From positions 806,001-870,000 of the forward strand of contig JACKLM010000002.1 in the NCBI GenBank assembly GCA_024235895.1: DNA of 64,000 nucleotides. Reading direction: 5' to 3'. The stretch's first letter is position 1, and every line of letters begins with the position of its first letter. The notes below the pieces were generated by a model, which saw only the letters and a program-made list of their open reading frames with translations, had not been told where the DNA came from and did not search any database. Made by a program: the position numbers and the translations under genes. Positions 17,148 to 25,240 of this stretch are shown here, in pieces. The stretch is from Burkholderiaceae bacterium. Lineage in GTDB: Bacteria > Pseudomonadota > Gammaproteobacteria > Burkholderiales > Burkholderiaceae_C.

Positions 17148-17821
17148 TGCGCCGACGCCGCATCCACCGCCTGGTCCTGGCCGGCCTGACAGCGCTGGCG
17201 AGCTTTCGCGCGCACGCGCTGACCGAGAGCGACGCCGCCGGCGGCGTGCGCGAGGCGCTGATGCGCGGCACCGAGGCCGCGATCGGGCTGCTCGGCCGCA
17301 AGGACGGCTTCCTCGGCAACCCGAAGGTGCGCATTCCGCTGCCGGGCTACCTCGAGGACGCCGGCAAGCTGATGCGAACGCTCGGCCAGGGCCAGCGCAT
17401 CGACGAGCTCGTCACGGCGATGAACCGCGCCGCCGAGGCCGCGGTCCCCGAGGGCCGCGCCCTGCTGGTCGGCGCGGTGCGCGACCTCACGGTCGAGGAC
17501 GCGCTGAAGATCGTCCGCGGGGGCGACACCGGGGTCACGCAGTTCTTCGAGCGCAAGACGCGCGCGCCGCTGACCGCGCGCTTCGGGCCGATCGTCGGCG
17601 CGAGCACCGCGCGCGTCGACCTGGCGCAGCGCTACAACCGCGTCGCCGCCAAGGCGCAGGGGCTGGGGCTGGTCAGGAAGGAAGACGCCGACATCGAGGG
17701 CTACGTCACGCGCAAGGCCCTCGACGGCCTGTACCTCGTGATCGGCGAACAGGAGCGCAAGATTCGCGCCGACCCGATCGGCACCGGCAGCGCGCTGCTG
17801 CGGCGGGTCTTCGGCCGCTGA
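17147..17821 (+). CDS. DUF4197 domain-containing exported protein
   Basis: The 224-residue protein has an N-terminal signal-like stretch (basic MRRRRIHR, hydrophobic VLAGLTALASF, then AHA as a likely cleavage site). The rest is the DUF4197 domain, recognised by ALMRGTEAAIGLLGRKDGF, RIPLPGYLEDAGKL, MNRAAEAAVPEGRALL and the GGDTGVTQFFERKTR motif. The biochemical role of this family is unknown; its position points to the periplasm. It is coupled to lipA by a TGATG junction. Confidence 0.88.
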   Translation: MRRRRIHRLVLAGLTALASFRAHALTESDAAGGVREALMRGTEAAIGLLGRKDGFLGNPKVRIPLPGYLEDAGKLMRTLGQGQRIDELVTAMNRAAEAAVPEGRALLVGAVRDLTVEDALKIVRGGDTGVTQFFERKTRAPLTARFGPIVGASTARVDLAQRYNRVAAKAQGLGLVRKEDADIEGYVTRKALDGLYLVIGEQERKIRADPIGTGSALLRRVFGR

Positions 17822-17920
17822 AGCCCATCGCGTCGGGGCCGCCGGCACCGCGGGCCGTTGCCGCGCTCGACTCCCGGCCTCGCGCGACGGCCGCCCTCGA
17901 GGCGGCGCATGGCCCGCGAC

Positions 17921-18469
17921 CTAGTAGACCCGACCCCGCCGGTACTGCGCGTGCGCGCGCCGCGCCAGCGGAGTCGCCGCCGCCAGCGCCGCCAGCGACG
18001 CGCCGGCATGCGCATGCGCGATCGCCAGCCCGAGCGCGTCGGCGGCGTCCTTGCCCGGCAGCCCGGGCAGCGCCAGCAGCCGGCGCACCATCTCCTGCAC
18101 CTGAGGCTTGGTCGCCAGCCCGTGGCCGACGACCGATTTCTTCATCTGCAGCGCGGTGTATTCGGCCACCGGCAGGCCGCCGGCGACCAGCGCCGCCAGC
18201 GCCGCGCCGCGCGCCTGCCCGAGCAGCAGCGTGCTCTGCGGGTTGACGTTGACGAAGACGATCTCGGCCACCGCGCAGCTGGGCGCGTAGGTCGCGACGA
18301 CCTCGCGTACGCCGTCGAAGATCAGCTTCAGCCGCGCCGGCAGGTCGCCGCGCGGCGCCTCCAGCGTGCTGATCGTGCCGCTGGCGACATAGACCAGCCC
18401 CGCCCCCTCGACATCGACCAGGCCAAAGCCCGTTCGCTGCAGACCGGGATCGATGCCGAGGATGCGCAT
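17921..18469 (-). CDS. ruvC: Crossover junction endodeoxyribonuclease RuvC
   Basis: The 182-residue resolvase cuts Holliday junctions as a dimer. The RNase H-like fold starts MRILGIDPGLQRTGFG with the first catalytic Asp at residue 7; further acidic active-site residues are in AVAEIVFVN and the C-terminal DAADALGLAIAHAH. ATG 18469 is the natural start; a longer frame upstream adds only eleven non-conserved residues. The first 16 codons are present a second time 128 bases upstream (see repeat entries). Length is typical. Confidence 0.97.
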   Translation of the reverse strand: MRILGIDPGLQRTGFGLVDVEGAGLVYVASGTISTLEAPRGDLPARLKLIFDGVREVVATYAPSCAVAEIVFVNVNPQSTLLLGQARGAALAALVAGGLPVAEYTALQMKKSVVGHGLATKPQVQEMVRRLLALPGLPGKDAADALGLAIAHAHAGASLAALAAATPLARRAHAQYRRGRVY

Positions 18470-18470
18470 G
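18422..18470. repeat. 49-bp direct repeat, copy 1 (inside ruvC 5' end)
   Basis: This copy is the ruvC start codon, codons 1-16 and one upstream base. It is identical over 49 bases to 18550-18598. Confidence 0.95.
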
Positions 18471-18489
18471 ATGCAGGCCGCCTCGCGCT

Positions 18490-18597
18490 TCAGGCGCAGC
18501 AAGGGCTTCGGCGAAGGCTCACGTCGGCCCCCGCCGACGTGACGCCGCAGCCAAAGCCCGTTCGCTGCAGACCGGGATCGATGCCGAGGATGCGCAT
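18490..18597 (-). pseudogene. Truncated duplicate of the ruvC 5' end (35 codons)
   Basis: A second ATG followed by the exact first 16 codons of ruvC (copy at 18550-18597) continues for 19 unrelated codons and stops at a TGA at 18490-18492, 20 bases before the real ruvC ATG. The tail contains the perfect hairpin at 18519-18542. It looks like a partial tandem duplication. It may be untranslated, may act as a leader ORF upstream of ruvC, or may be an assembly artefact. Confidence 0.7.
18519..18542. repeat. Perfect hairpin upstream of ruvC
   Basis: Ten-base arms TCACGTCGGC and GCCGACGTGA flank the loop CCCC. It lies within the spacer between the two copies of the ruvC 5' end. Confidence 0.7.
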
Positions 18598-18598
18598 G
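18550..18598. repeat. 49-bp direct repeat, copy 2 (upstream of ruvC)
   Basis: Identical to 18422-18470, offset by exactly 128 bases. The identity breaks off sharply on both sides. Confidence 0.95.
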
Positions 18599-18625
18599 GC
18601 CGTCCAGCCTACCCGATCCCCCGCG

Positions 18626-19597
18626 TCAGGCCCCGCCGAGGTACCAGCGCACCGAGTGGAAGAAGACCGGCGCCGCGAAGCACAGCGGCGCCAGCCGGTC
18701 GAGCAGCCCGACGGCGCCCGTCACCGATCGTTGCGCGCCCCAGTGGCGCACGCCGGCGTCGCGCTTGATCGCCTCCATCACGAGCGCACCGAGCGTGCCC
18801 GCGCCCCCGGTCAGCGCGCCCAGCCCGGCAGCCTCGGCCAGACGGAGCGGCGTGCTCCAGGTCAGCAGCGCGCCCACCAGCGCCGCCGCCACCACCCCCA
18901 TGGCCCAGGCGCGCCACGAGAACGAGCGGTCGATGCGGCGCACCACCGGCCGGCGTCGCAACCCGTGGCTGCCGTGCTCCTGCACGATCTGCGCCGCCCC
19001 GGCGACGACGACGAGGAAAAAGACGAGAAACGCGCCGACCCCTTCGCGCCCCTGCAGCGTCAGCGCCAGCAACGCCGGCGCATGGCTGAGCCCGTAGACG
19101 CAGACCATCAGCCCCCACTGCAACTTGGCATTGCGCTCCAGGAAGCGCCCCGGGTCGCCCGCCAGCGCCGCCGCCACCGGGATCGCGAAGAAGACGTACA
19201 CCGGCACGAAGACGGTGAACAGGTCGAAGCGGCGCGCGCCGACGATCAGGTATTGCAACGGCAGCACGACGAAGAAGGCCAGGATCAGCCCGCGGTGGTC
19301 GGCGCGCCGCGTGTGCACCAGGGTCACGAACTCGCGCAGCGCGAAGAACGACAGCACCGCGAAGAGCAGCGTCGCGCCGAGCGTGCCCGACACCCACGCC
19401 AGCCAGAACAGCGTCGTGCCGGTCCACAGCGCGCCGAGCTCCTGCACGTAGTCGCCCGCACGCCGGCCCGACGCCTGCCGCAGCGACCACACCACGATCG
19501 TCGCCGTGCCGACCAGCAGCAGTGCGAACAGGACGACGAACAGCAGCGCGACCTGCTGGTCCGGCCCTAGCGTGCGCAGGCGGTCGATCATCGGCAC
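18626..19597 (-). CDS. CdsA-family phosphatidate cytidylyltransferase
   Basis: The 323-residue integral membrane protein has about eight hydrophobic helices. CdsA features include the helix-loop TLGALVMEAIKRDAGVRHWG near the C-terminus, followed by SVTGAVGLLDRLAPLCFAAP, which corresponds to the family signature S-x-x-KR-x-x-x-KD-x(5)-GH-G-G-x-x-DR-D in relaxed form. The classical enzyme makes CDP-diacylglycerol from phosphatidate and CTP. This is the divergent branch commonly encoded next to a plsC-like acyltransferase, as here (gap of 4 bases). A second, canonical cdsA may exist elsewhere, so its exact substrate is uncertain. Confidence 0.85.
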   Translation of the reverse strand: MPMIDRLRTLGPDQQVALLFVVLFALLLVGTATIVVWSLRQASGRRAGDYVQELGALWTGTTLFWLAWVSGTLGATLLFAVLSFFALREFVTLVHTRRADHRGLILAFFVVLPLQYLIVGARRFDLFTVFVPVYVFFAIPVAAALAGDPGRFLERNAKLQWGLMVCVYGLSHAPALLALTLQGREGVGAFLVFFLVVVAGAAQIVQEHGSHGLRRRPVVRRIDRSFSWRAWAMGVVAAALVGALLTWSTPLRLAEAAGLGALTGGAGTLGALVMEAIKRDAGVRHWGAQRSVTGAVGLLDRLAPLCFAAPVFFHSVRWYLGGA

Positions 19598-19601
19598 CCT
19601 C

Positions 19602-20225
19602 TCAGTGCAACGGCGGCCGCAGCGCGACCACCGCGGCGCGGGCCCGGTCGAGGAAGGCCCGCTTGTCCTCGCCGGGGTCGAGCCGGATCGGGGCGCCGAA
19701 GGTCGCGCTGCACAGGATGGGCACCGGCACGACCTCGCCCTTGGGCATCACACGCTGGACGTTGTCGATCCACACCGGCACCAGCTGCACGGCCGGGAAG
19801 CGCTCGGCGAGGTGGAACAGGCCGCTCTTGAACGGTTGCGGCTCGTCGCCGGCGCCGCGCGTGCCTTCGGGGAAGATGACCAGCGAATCGCCGGCGGCCA
19901 GCGCCTCGACCAGCGGCTGCAGCGGGTCCTGGTCGTCGCTGCGCTGACGATCGACGTAGACGGCGTTGAAGACCTCGCGCGTCAGCCAGTGCCTGAACCG
20001 GCTGCGCGTCCAGTAGTCGCGCGCCGCGATCGGCCGCGTCGTCGCGCGCAGCTCGGACGGCAGCGCGGCCCAGATCAGCACCCAGTCGAGGTGGCTGCGG
20101 TGGTTGGCGAAGTAGATCCGCTGTTCGGCCGACGGCGGGCAGCCCTGCCAATGCCCCTGGGCCCCGGTGATCAGGCGCGCGATCGCGGTCAGCAGCAGCC
20201 CCATGGCCCGGGCGGCGGTCCTCAT
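19602..20225 (-). CDS. 1-acyl-sn-glycerol-3-phosphate acyltransferase family protein
   Basis: The 207-residue membrane-associated enzyme has the PlsC catalytic motif NHRSHLDWV (His-x4-Asp) near residue 42 and the substrate-binding motif FPEGTRG near 120. It transfers an acyl chain to lysophosphatidate or a related lysolipid. A hydrophobic N-terminus (ARAMGLLLTAIARLI) may anchor it. It precedes the cdsA-like gene by 4 bases, so the pair would supply successive steps: acylation, then CDP activation. It is short for the family, and it may be a paralogue of the main plsC. Confidence 0.9.
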   Translation of the reverse strand: MRTAARAMGLLLTAIARLITGAQGHWQGCPPSAEQRIYFANHRSHLDWVLIWAALPSELRATTRPIAARDYWTRSRFRHWLTREVFNAVYVDRQRSDDQDPLQPLVEALAAGDSLVIFPEGTRGAGDEPQPFKSGLFHLAERFPAVQLVPVWIDNVQRVMPKGEVVPVPILCSATFGAPIRLDPGEDKRAFLDRARAAVVALRPPLH

Positions 20226-20346
20226 GCGCGGATGCTAACGGGGTGCGACGCGGCGTGCGACGACACACCCCCGCAGGTCCAGCCGCGCACACCGGCCCGC
20301 GGCAGGCCGGCCCGCGACCGGCGCACGCGCCGCGGGCGCCGCGTCG

Positions 20347-21540
20347 TCAGCCCGCCGCGCGGCGCGCCAGCACCTCGAACGCGGGCAGCGTCTTGCCCTC
20401 GAGCACCTCGAGGAAAGCGCCGCCGCCGGTCGAGATGTAGCCGACGTCCTTGTCGATCCCGTACTTGGCGATCGCCGCCAGCGTGTCACCGCCGCCGGCG
20501 ATGCTGAACGCCGGGCTGCGCGCGATCGCGCGCGCGATCGTCTCGGTCCCCTTGGCGAAGGCGTCGAACTCGAACACCCCGACCGGGCCGTTCCAGACGA
20601 TCGTGCCCGCCGCCTCGAGCCGCGTCGCCAGCGTGGCGGCGGTCTCGGGGCCGATGTCCAGGATCATGTCGTCGTCGGCGACGGCGTCGGCACGCTTGAC
20701 GGTGGCTGGCGCGTCGGCGGCGAAGGTCTTGGCGACGACGACGTCGGACGGGATCGGCACCTCGGCGCCGCGTGCGGCCATGGCATCGATCACCGCCTTC
20801 GCCTCGCCGACCAGGTCGGCCTCGGCCAGGCTCTTGCCGATCTTCAACCCCGCGGCGAGCATGAAGGTGTTGGCGATGCCGCCGCCGACGATCAACCCGT
20901 CGACCTTGGCCGCCAGGCTCTTCAGGATCGTCAGCTTGGTGCTGACCTTGGAGCCGGCCACGATCGCCAGCAGCGGCCGCCGGGGCTGCGCCAGCGCCTT
21001 CGTCAGGGCGTCGATCTCGGCCGCCAGCAGCGGCCCGGCGCAGGCCAGCGGCGCGTGCTCGGCGATGCCGTAGGTGCTGGCCTCGGCGCGGTGCGCGGTG
21101 CCGAACGCATCGTGGACGAAGACGTCGCACAGGCCCGCCATCTTCCGCGCCAGCGCCGGGTCGTTCCTCTTCTCGCCCTTGTTGACGCGGCAGTTCTCCA
21201 GCAGCACGGCCCGCCCCGGCGCGACCTGCACGCCGTCGACCCAGTCGCGCACCAGCGGCACCTCGCGCCCGAGCAGCTCACCCAGGCGCGCCGCCACCGG
21301 CGCGAGCGAGTCCTCCGGGCGCAGCGTGCCCTCGGTCGGGCGGCCGAGGTGGCTGGTGACCATCACCGCCGCGCCGGCGTCCAGCGCCATGCGGATCGCC
21401 GGCAGGCTGGCGCGGATGCGCGTGTCCTCGGTGATGCGGCCGGCGTCGTCGAGCGGGACGTTGAGGTCGGCGCGGATGAAGACCCGGCGGCCGGCGACTC
21501 GGCCCTGGGCGATCAGGTCGGCAAATCGAAGCACGTTCAT
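20347..21540 (-). CDS. pgk: Phosphoglycerate kinase
   Basis: The 397-residue cytosolic glycolytic and Calvin-cycle enzyme makes ATP from 1,3-bisphosphoglycerate. The N-terminal domain has RADLNVPLDDAG and the HLGRPTEG substrate loop. The hinge and C-terminal domain have GSKVSTKLTILKSL, VGGGIANTFMLA, WNGPVGVFE and the nucleotide loop GGGDTLAAI. The length is standard. In many Burkholderiales it stands next to pyk and fba; here fba is 29 kb away and pyk is absent from the window. Confidence 0.98.
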   Translation of the reverse strand: MNVLRFADLIAQGRVAGRRVFIRADLNVPLDDAGRITEDTRIRASLPAIRMALDAGAAVMVTSHLGRPTEGTLRPEDSLAPVAARLGELLGREVPLVRDWVDGVQVAPGRAVLLENCRVNKGEKRNDPALARKMAGLCDVFVHDAFGTAHRAEASTYGIAEHAPLACAGPLLAAEIDALTKALAQPRRPLLAIVAGSKVSTKLTILKSLAAKVDGLIVGGGIANTFMLAAGLKIGKSLAEADLVGEAKAVIDAMAARGAEVPIPSDVVVAKTFAADAPATVKRADAVADDDMILDIGPETAATLATRLEAAGTIVWNGPVGVFEFDAFAKGTETIARAIARSPAFSIAGGGDTLAAIAKYGIDKDVGYISTGGGAFLEVLEGKTLPAFEVLARRAAG

Positions 21541-21651
21541 GGCGGGAGGGCCGCGGTTGCGGCGTGAGGGTCGGCGACGGCCGTAAGTGTCGCAGACCCG
21601 CGCGCATACCCCCCAGGGCCTCTGGCCGCGGCGAGCGGGCGCCCCGCTGGC

Positions 21652-21993
21652 TCAGCCGCCGCGGTCCGTCACGGGCGGCTCGGCGCCGGCAGCGCCGCCG
21701 CGCGTGGCCAGCTCCGGCCCCTCGCCCTCGGGCAGCACGACCTCGATCCGGTTCTCGGTCATGTAGTCGTTCATCTCGCGCCAGCCGGCGAAAACCGCGG
21801 CCTTGTCGGCGCGCGCGTTGATCGCGTAGCAGTCCTCGATCGCGCGGCCGGCGTGGCGGCAGCCGGCGCCGATCGCCCTGCCCTCGGCGGCGCGGCGCTC
21901 GTGCACCGCGCTGGTGGCTTCGATGCCCAGGTAGTCGCAGCCGGCCAGCCCGACGAGGCCGGTCAGCAACAGCAGGGGCAATCGGGAACGCAT
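21652..21993 (-). CDS. Small predicted lipoprotein
   Basis: The 113-residue protein begins MRSRLPLLLLTGLVGLAGCDYL, a signal peptide with the lipobox LAGC, so Cys20 would be lipidated. The mature part is polar, with two further cysteines (GAGCRHAG and EDCYAIN) and the segment MNDYMTENRIEVVLPEGEGPE. I do not recognise a named family. ATG 21993 was chosen because it starts the signal peptide; the frame stays open upstream. It follows fmt on the same strand after 122 bases and may be co-transcribed. The hairpin-forming GC run just after the stop may end the transcript. Confidence 0.7.
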   Translation of the reverse strand: MRSRLPLLLLTGLVGLAGCDYLGIEATSAVHERRAAEGRAIGAGCRHAGRAIEDCYAINARADKAAVFAGWREMNDYMTENRIEVVLPEGEGPELATRGGAAGAEPPVTDRGG

Positions 21994-22115
21994 GGCAGGC
22001 GGGGGTCGCGAAGGGACGATGTTCCGGGTTGTCGGCCACAGCGGTCCAGGACTTGAGCCGCCCACTGCGCGCCGCAGGCCGAGCGGCGTGCCTTCCACGC
22101 CGCCCGGCGGCCGGT

Positions 22116-23093
22116 TCAGACGGACCCGCCGCGGCCGGCCAGCCTGGCCCCCGGAGCGATCGTGCCCGCGGGCAAGGCGCGCAGCCATTCGGCAGCCGCG
22201 ATGCGCCGGCCGCCCGGGCGCTGGAGCTGAAGCAGCTCCAGCGCGCCCGTGCCGCAGCCGACGACGACGCGGCCACCCCCCGCGGCCAGCAGCTCGCCCG
22301 GCGCGCCGGCGAGGTCGACCACGCCCGCGCGCCAGACCTTGATCGTCTCGCCGCCCAACGTCAGGCTGGCGCCGGGGAAGGGGTCGAAGGCGCGCACCCG
22401 GCGCGCCAGCACGGCCGCCGGCTGGCGCCAGTCGAGCGCGGCCTCGGCCTTGTCGATCTTGGACGCATAGGTCGCTCCCTCGGCCGGCTGCGGCTCGGGG
22501 TGCAGCTGGCCGGCAGCGGCGTCGTGCAGCGCCTGCACGACGAGCCGCGCGCCCAGCGCCGCCAGCCGGTCGTGCAGCGACGCGGCGCTGTCGTCGTCCC
22601 GGATCGGCTCGGCGGCGCGCAGCAGCATCGGCCCGGTATCCAGCCCCTCGTCCATCTGCATGATGGTGATGCCGGTGACGGCATCCCCGGCCTCGATCGC
22701 TCGCTGGATCGGCGCCGCGCCGCGCCAGCGAGGCAGCAGCGACGCGTGGATGTTCAGGCAGCCCAGGCGAGGCAGCGCCAGCGTCCAGGCCGGCAGGATC
22801 AGCCCGTAGGCGGCGACGACCAGGACGTCGGGCGCGGCCGCCCGCAGCGCGTCGCGTGCGACGCCGGCGTCGTCGGCATGACGCCCGTCCAGACGCAGGC
22901 TGCGCGGCTGTGCCAGCGTCAGCCCGAGCGCCAGCGCGCGCTGTTTGACGGCCGACGGTTGCGGCCTCATGCCGCGGCCGGCCGGGCGGTCCGGCTGCGT
23001 CAGCACCAGCGGCACGGCAAAGCCGGCCGCGTGGATCGCATCCAGCGCCGCGGCAGCGAAGTCGGGGGTGCCGGCGAAGGCGACGCGCAGCAT
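22116..23093 (-). CDS. fmt: Methionyl-tRNA formyltransferase
   Basis: The roughly 325-residue enzyme formylates initiator Met-tRNA using 10-formyl-tetrahydrofolate. The Rossmann-type domain begins MLRVAFAGTPDFAAAAL; the catalytic Asn and His are in NIHASLLPRWRGAAPI, and the formyl-folate loop contains GITIMQMDEGLDTGPML. The C-terminal tRNA-binding domain has KVWRAGVVDL. ATG 23093 is preferred over ATG 23099 because GGAC is better spaced in front of it. It follows def on the same strand, the usual def-fmt arrangement. Confidence 0.96.
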   Translation of the reverse strand: MLRVAFAGTPDFAAAALDAIHAAGFAVPLVLTQPDRPAGRGMRPQPSAVKQRALALGLTLAQPRSLRLDGRHADDAGVARDALRAAAPDVLVVAAYGLILPAWTLALPRLGCLNIHASLLPRWRGAAPIQRAIEAGDAVTGITIMQMDEGLDTGPMLLRAAEPIRDDDSAASLHDRLAALGARLVVQALHDAAAGQLHPEPQPAEGATYASKIDKAEAALDWRQPAAVLARRVRAFDPFPGASLTLGGETIKVWRAGVVDLAGAPGELLAAGGGRVVVGCGTGALELLQLQRPGGRRIAAAEWLRALPAGTIAPGARLAGRGGSV

Positions 23094-23133
23094 CGTCATC
23101 GTCCGCGCGATCGGCCGACCCGGTCGGCGCGGG

Positions 23134-23646
23134 TCAGGCGCGTGCCTCCTCGCGCGCACGCTTGAGCATGCGGCTGCGGATGCGGTCGCGCTTGAACGCG
23201 CTCAGGTACTCGACGAAGACCTTGCCGACCAGGTGATCCATCTCGTGCTGGATGCACACCGAGGTCAGCCCGGCGGCCTCGCGCTCGAAGACCTGGCCGT
23301 CACGGTCGAGTGCGCGCACGACGACGCGCGCATGGCGGCGCACCCGGTCGTAGACCTGCGGCACCGACAGGCAGCCCTCGTCGCCGACGTGCATCTCCTC
23401 GCTGCGCGCGATCAGCTCGGGATTGATCAGCACCAGCGGGTGGTCGCGCGTGTCGGAGGTGTCGATCACGATGACGCGCTCGTGGACGTCGACCTGCGTG
23501 GCGGCCAGGCCCACGCCCTCGGCGGCGTACATCGTCTCCAGCATGTCGTCGACCAGCTGGCGGATGCGATCGTCGACGGTCTCGACCGGCCGGGCGACGG
23601 TGTGCAGCCGGGGGTCGGGGTAGCGCAGAATCGGAAACAGGGCCAT
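23134..23646 (-). CDS. def: Peptide deformylase
   Basis: The 170-residue Fe(II)/Zn enzyme removes the formyl group from nascent proteins. All three family motifs are present: GVGLAATQ (residues around 45), EGCLSVP (around 90, Cys metal ligand) and QHEMDHL (around 135, two His ligands and catalytic Glu). The sequence starts MALFPILRYPDPRL, typical of the class. It is first in the def-fmt pair and is divergent from the LysM gene. Confidence 0.97.
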   Translation of the reverse strand: MALFPILRYPDPRLHTVARPVETVDDRIRQLVDDMLETMYAAEGVGLAATQVDVHERVIVIDTSDTRDHPLVLINPELIARSEEMHVGDEGCLSVPQVYDRVRRHARVVVRALDRDGQVFEREAAGLTSVCIQHEMDHLVGKVFVEYLSAFKRDRIRSRMLKRAREEARA

Positions 23647-24011
23647 GGTCCGGGTGGCGTGTAACTTCGTTGGGGGCCGCGACGGGACGATCACGACCCG
23701 AGGCTCGGGCAATCGATGCCGACGGACCCGCACCATGCATGAGGCGGGCCGGCGGCGACCGCGTCAGCCCCGCCGCGAAGGCCGCCTGTGCACGGACGCG
23801 GCGCGTCCCGCCCCGATGTCTGTCGCGACCACACAACGGCCATGCCGGCCGGCTGAAGCGATCGGCATGATATGACACCCTTTCATACCGCTGTTTTCGT
23901 TGCCGGATCAAGGCCCTAGGGCAGAATCTTGAACGATGTTCGAAGATCGCCGAGCGCTGCCGCACGTCCCTGAGGGGCCGCGACAGGTCGGCCCAGGCCG
24001 GGAGACAGCCG
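23647..24011. promoter_or_regulatory. 365-bp divergent intergenic region, def / LysM gene
   Basis: No gene is apparent. The middle (about 23865-23935) is less GC-rich than its surroundings and contains TTGCCG (23900-23905) and CAGAAT (23922-23927), separated by 16 bases, a possible sigma70 promoter for the LysM gene. GGGAG precedes the LysM ATG as a ribosome site. Promoter elements for def are not clear. Confidence 0.4.
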
Positions 24012-25199
24012 ATGCGGCGCTATTTTGACAGTCCGACCGCCGCCACAGCAGGGCAGGGCCTAGCTGCCCGTGTCACGCTGGCCCTGGCGAGCCTGGCGCT
24101 GGTCGCCGGCGCCGCCGACGCACGCGAGCCGAACTTTCCCGTCACGCCTGAATGGCGCGCCACCGCACAACGGGTCGCGCAGGCCGGCGTCCCGCTGTCG
24201 GCGCTGGCGCCGAATGCGCCCGAGCGCTACACGGTGCAGCGCGGCGACACGCTGTGGGACATCTCCAAGATCTACCTGACCAGCCCCTGGCGCTGGCCCG
24301 AGCTGTGGGGGATGAACCTGCAGCAGATCCGCAACCCGCACCTGATCTACCCCGGGCAGGTGCTGGAGCTGGTGCGCATCGGCGACCGCGCGATGCTGCG
24401 CGTGGCCGGTGGCGAGGGCGGCACCGTCAGACTCTCGCCGCGCGTGCGCGGCGAGCTGCTCGACGACGGCGCGATCGCGTCGATCCCGCTGCACCTGATC
24501 GGCCCCTTCCTCAACGAGGCAGTGGTCTTCGACACCGACGCGCTCGCGCGCGCGCCGCGCATCGTCGCGACCCAGGAAGGGCGGGTGATGCTGTCGCGCG
24601 GCGAGACCGCCTACGTGCTCGGCGAACTCGGCGGCGCGCGCGCGTTCCGGCTGTTCCGCGAGCCCAAGGCGCTGAAGGACCCTGGAACGGGCGAGATCCT
24701 GGGCTACGAGGCGCGCTACGTCGGCGCGGCCGATTTCGAGCGCGCGGGCGGGGACGGTGTCGGCTCCGACGGCCGCCCGGCGATCGTGCCCGCCACCTTC
24801 CGCATCGGCGAGCTGCGGGTCGAGGCCGGCGTCGGTGACCGCCTGCACCCGGTGGAGCAGCAGGATGCGGCCGCGTTCGTGCCGCGCGCACCGGCCGGCC
24901 CGGTCGACGGCCGCATCGTCTCGATCTACGGCGATGCGCTGACCGCGGGGCAGAACCAGATCGTCGCGCTCAACCGGGGCGCGCGCGACGGCGTCGAGCG
25001 CGGCCATGTGCTGGCGCTGTGGCGCGCCGGCCGCGACGCCTTCGATACGACGACCGAGGGCCAGCGCACGCCGTTGCGGCTGCCCGACGAGCGCCACGGG
25101 TTGCTGTTCGTCTTCCGCGTCTTCGACCGCGTCTCCTACGCGCTCATCCTCGAGGTCGCCGAGCCGGTCCGCCCGGGCGACCGCTTCACCCAGCCCTGA
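24012..25199 (+). CDS. Exported LysM peptidoglycan-binding protein
   Basis: The 395-residue protein has a signal peptide (hydrophobic LALASLALVAGAADA, cleavage after ADA) and one LysM domain at about 72-122 (YTVQRGDTLWDISKIYL to IYPGQVLELVRI). The remaining 270 residues contain no domain I can name. LysM domains bind the glycan chains of peptidoglycan, so the protein probably sits at the wall in the periplasm. A LysM gene between def/fmt and dprA is a recurring arrangement in betaproteobacteria. A possible promoter lies at 23900-23927. Confidence 0.9.
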   Translation: MRRYFDSPTAATAGQGLAARVTLALASLALVAGAADAREPNFPVTPEWRATAQRVAQAGVPLSALAPNAPERYTVQRGDTLWDISKIYLTSPWRWPELWGMNLQQIRNPHLIYPGQVLELVRIGDRAMLRVAGGEGGTVRLSPRVRGELLDDGAIASIPLHLIGPFLNEAVVFDTDALARAPRIVATQEGRVMLSRGETAYVLGELGGARAFRLFREPKALKDPGTGEILGYEARYVGAADFERAGGDGVGSDGRPAIVPATFRIGELRVEAGVGDRLHPVEQQDAAAFVPRAPAGPVDGRIVSIYGDALTAGQNQIVALNRGARDGVERGHVLALWRAGRDAFDTTTEGQRTPLRLPDERHGLLFVFRVFDRVSYALILEVAEPVRPGDRFTQP

Positions 25200-25240
25200 C
25201 GGCGCGCGCGCCGGACGGGGCGGGTCCCGGAAGGCTCGGC

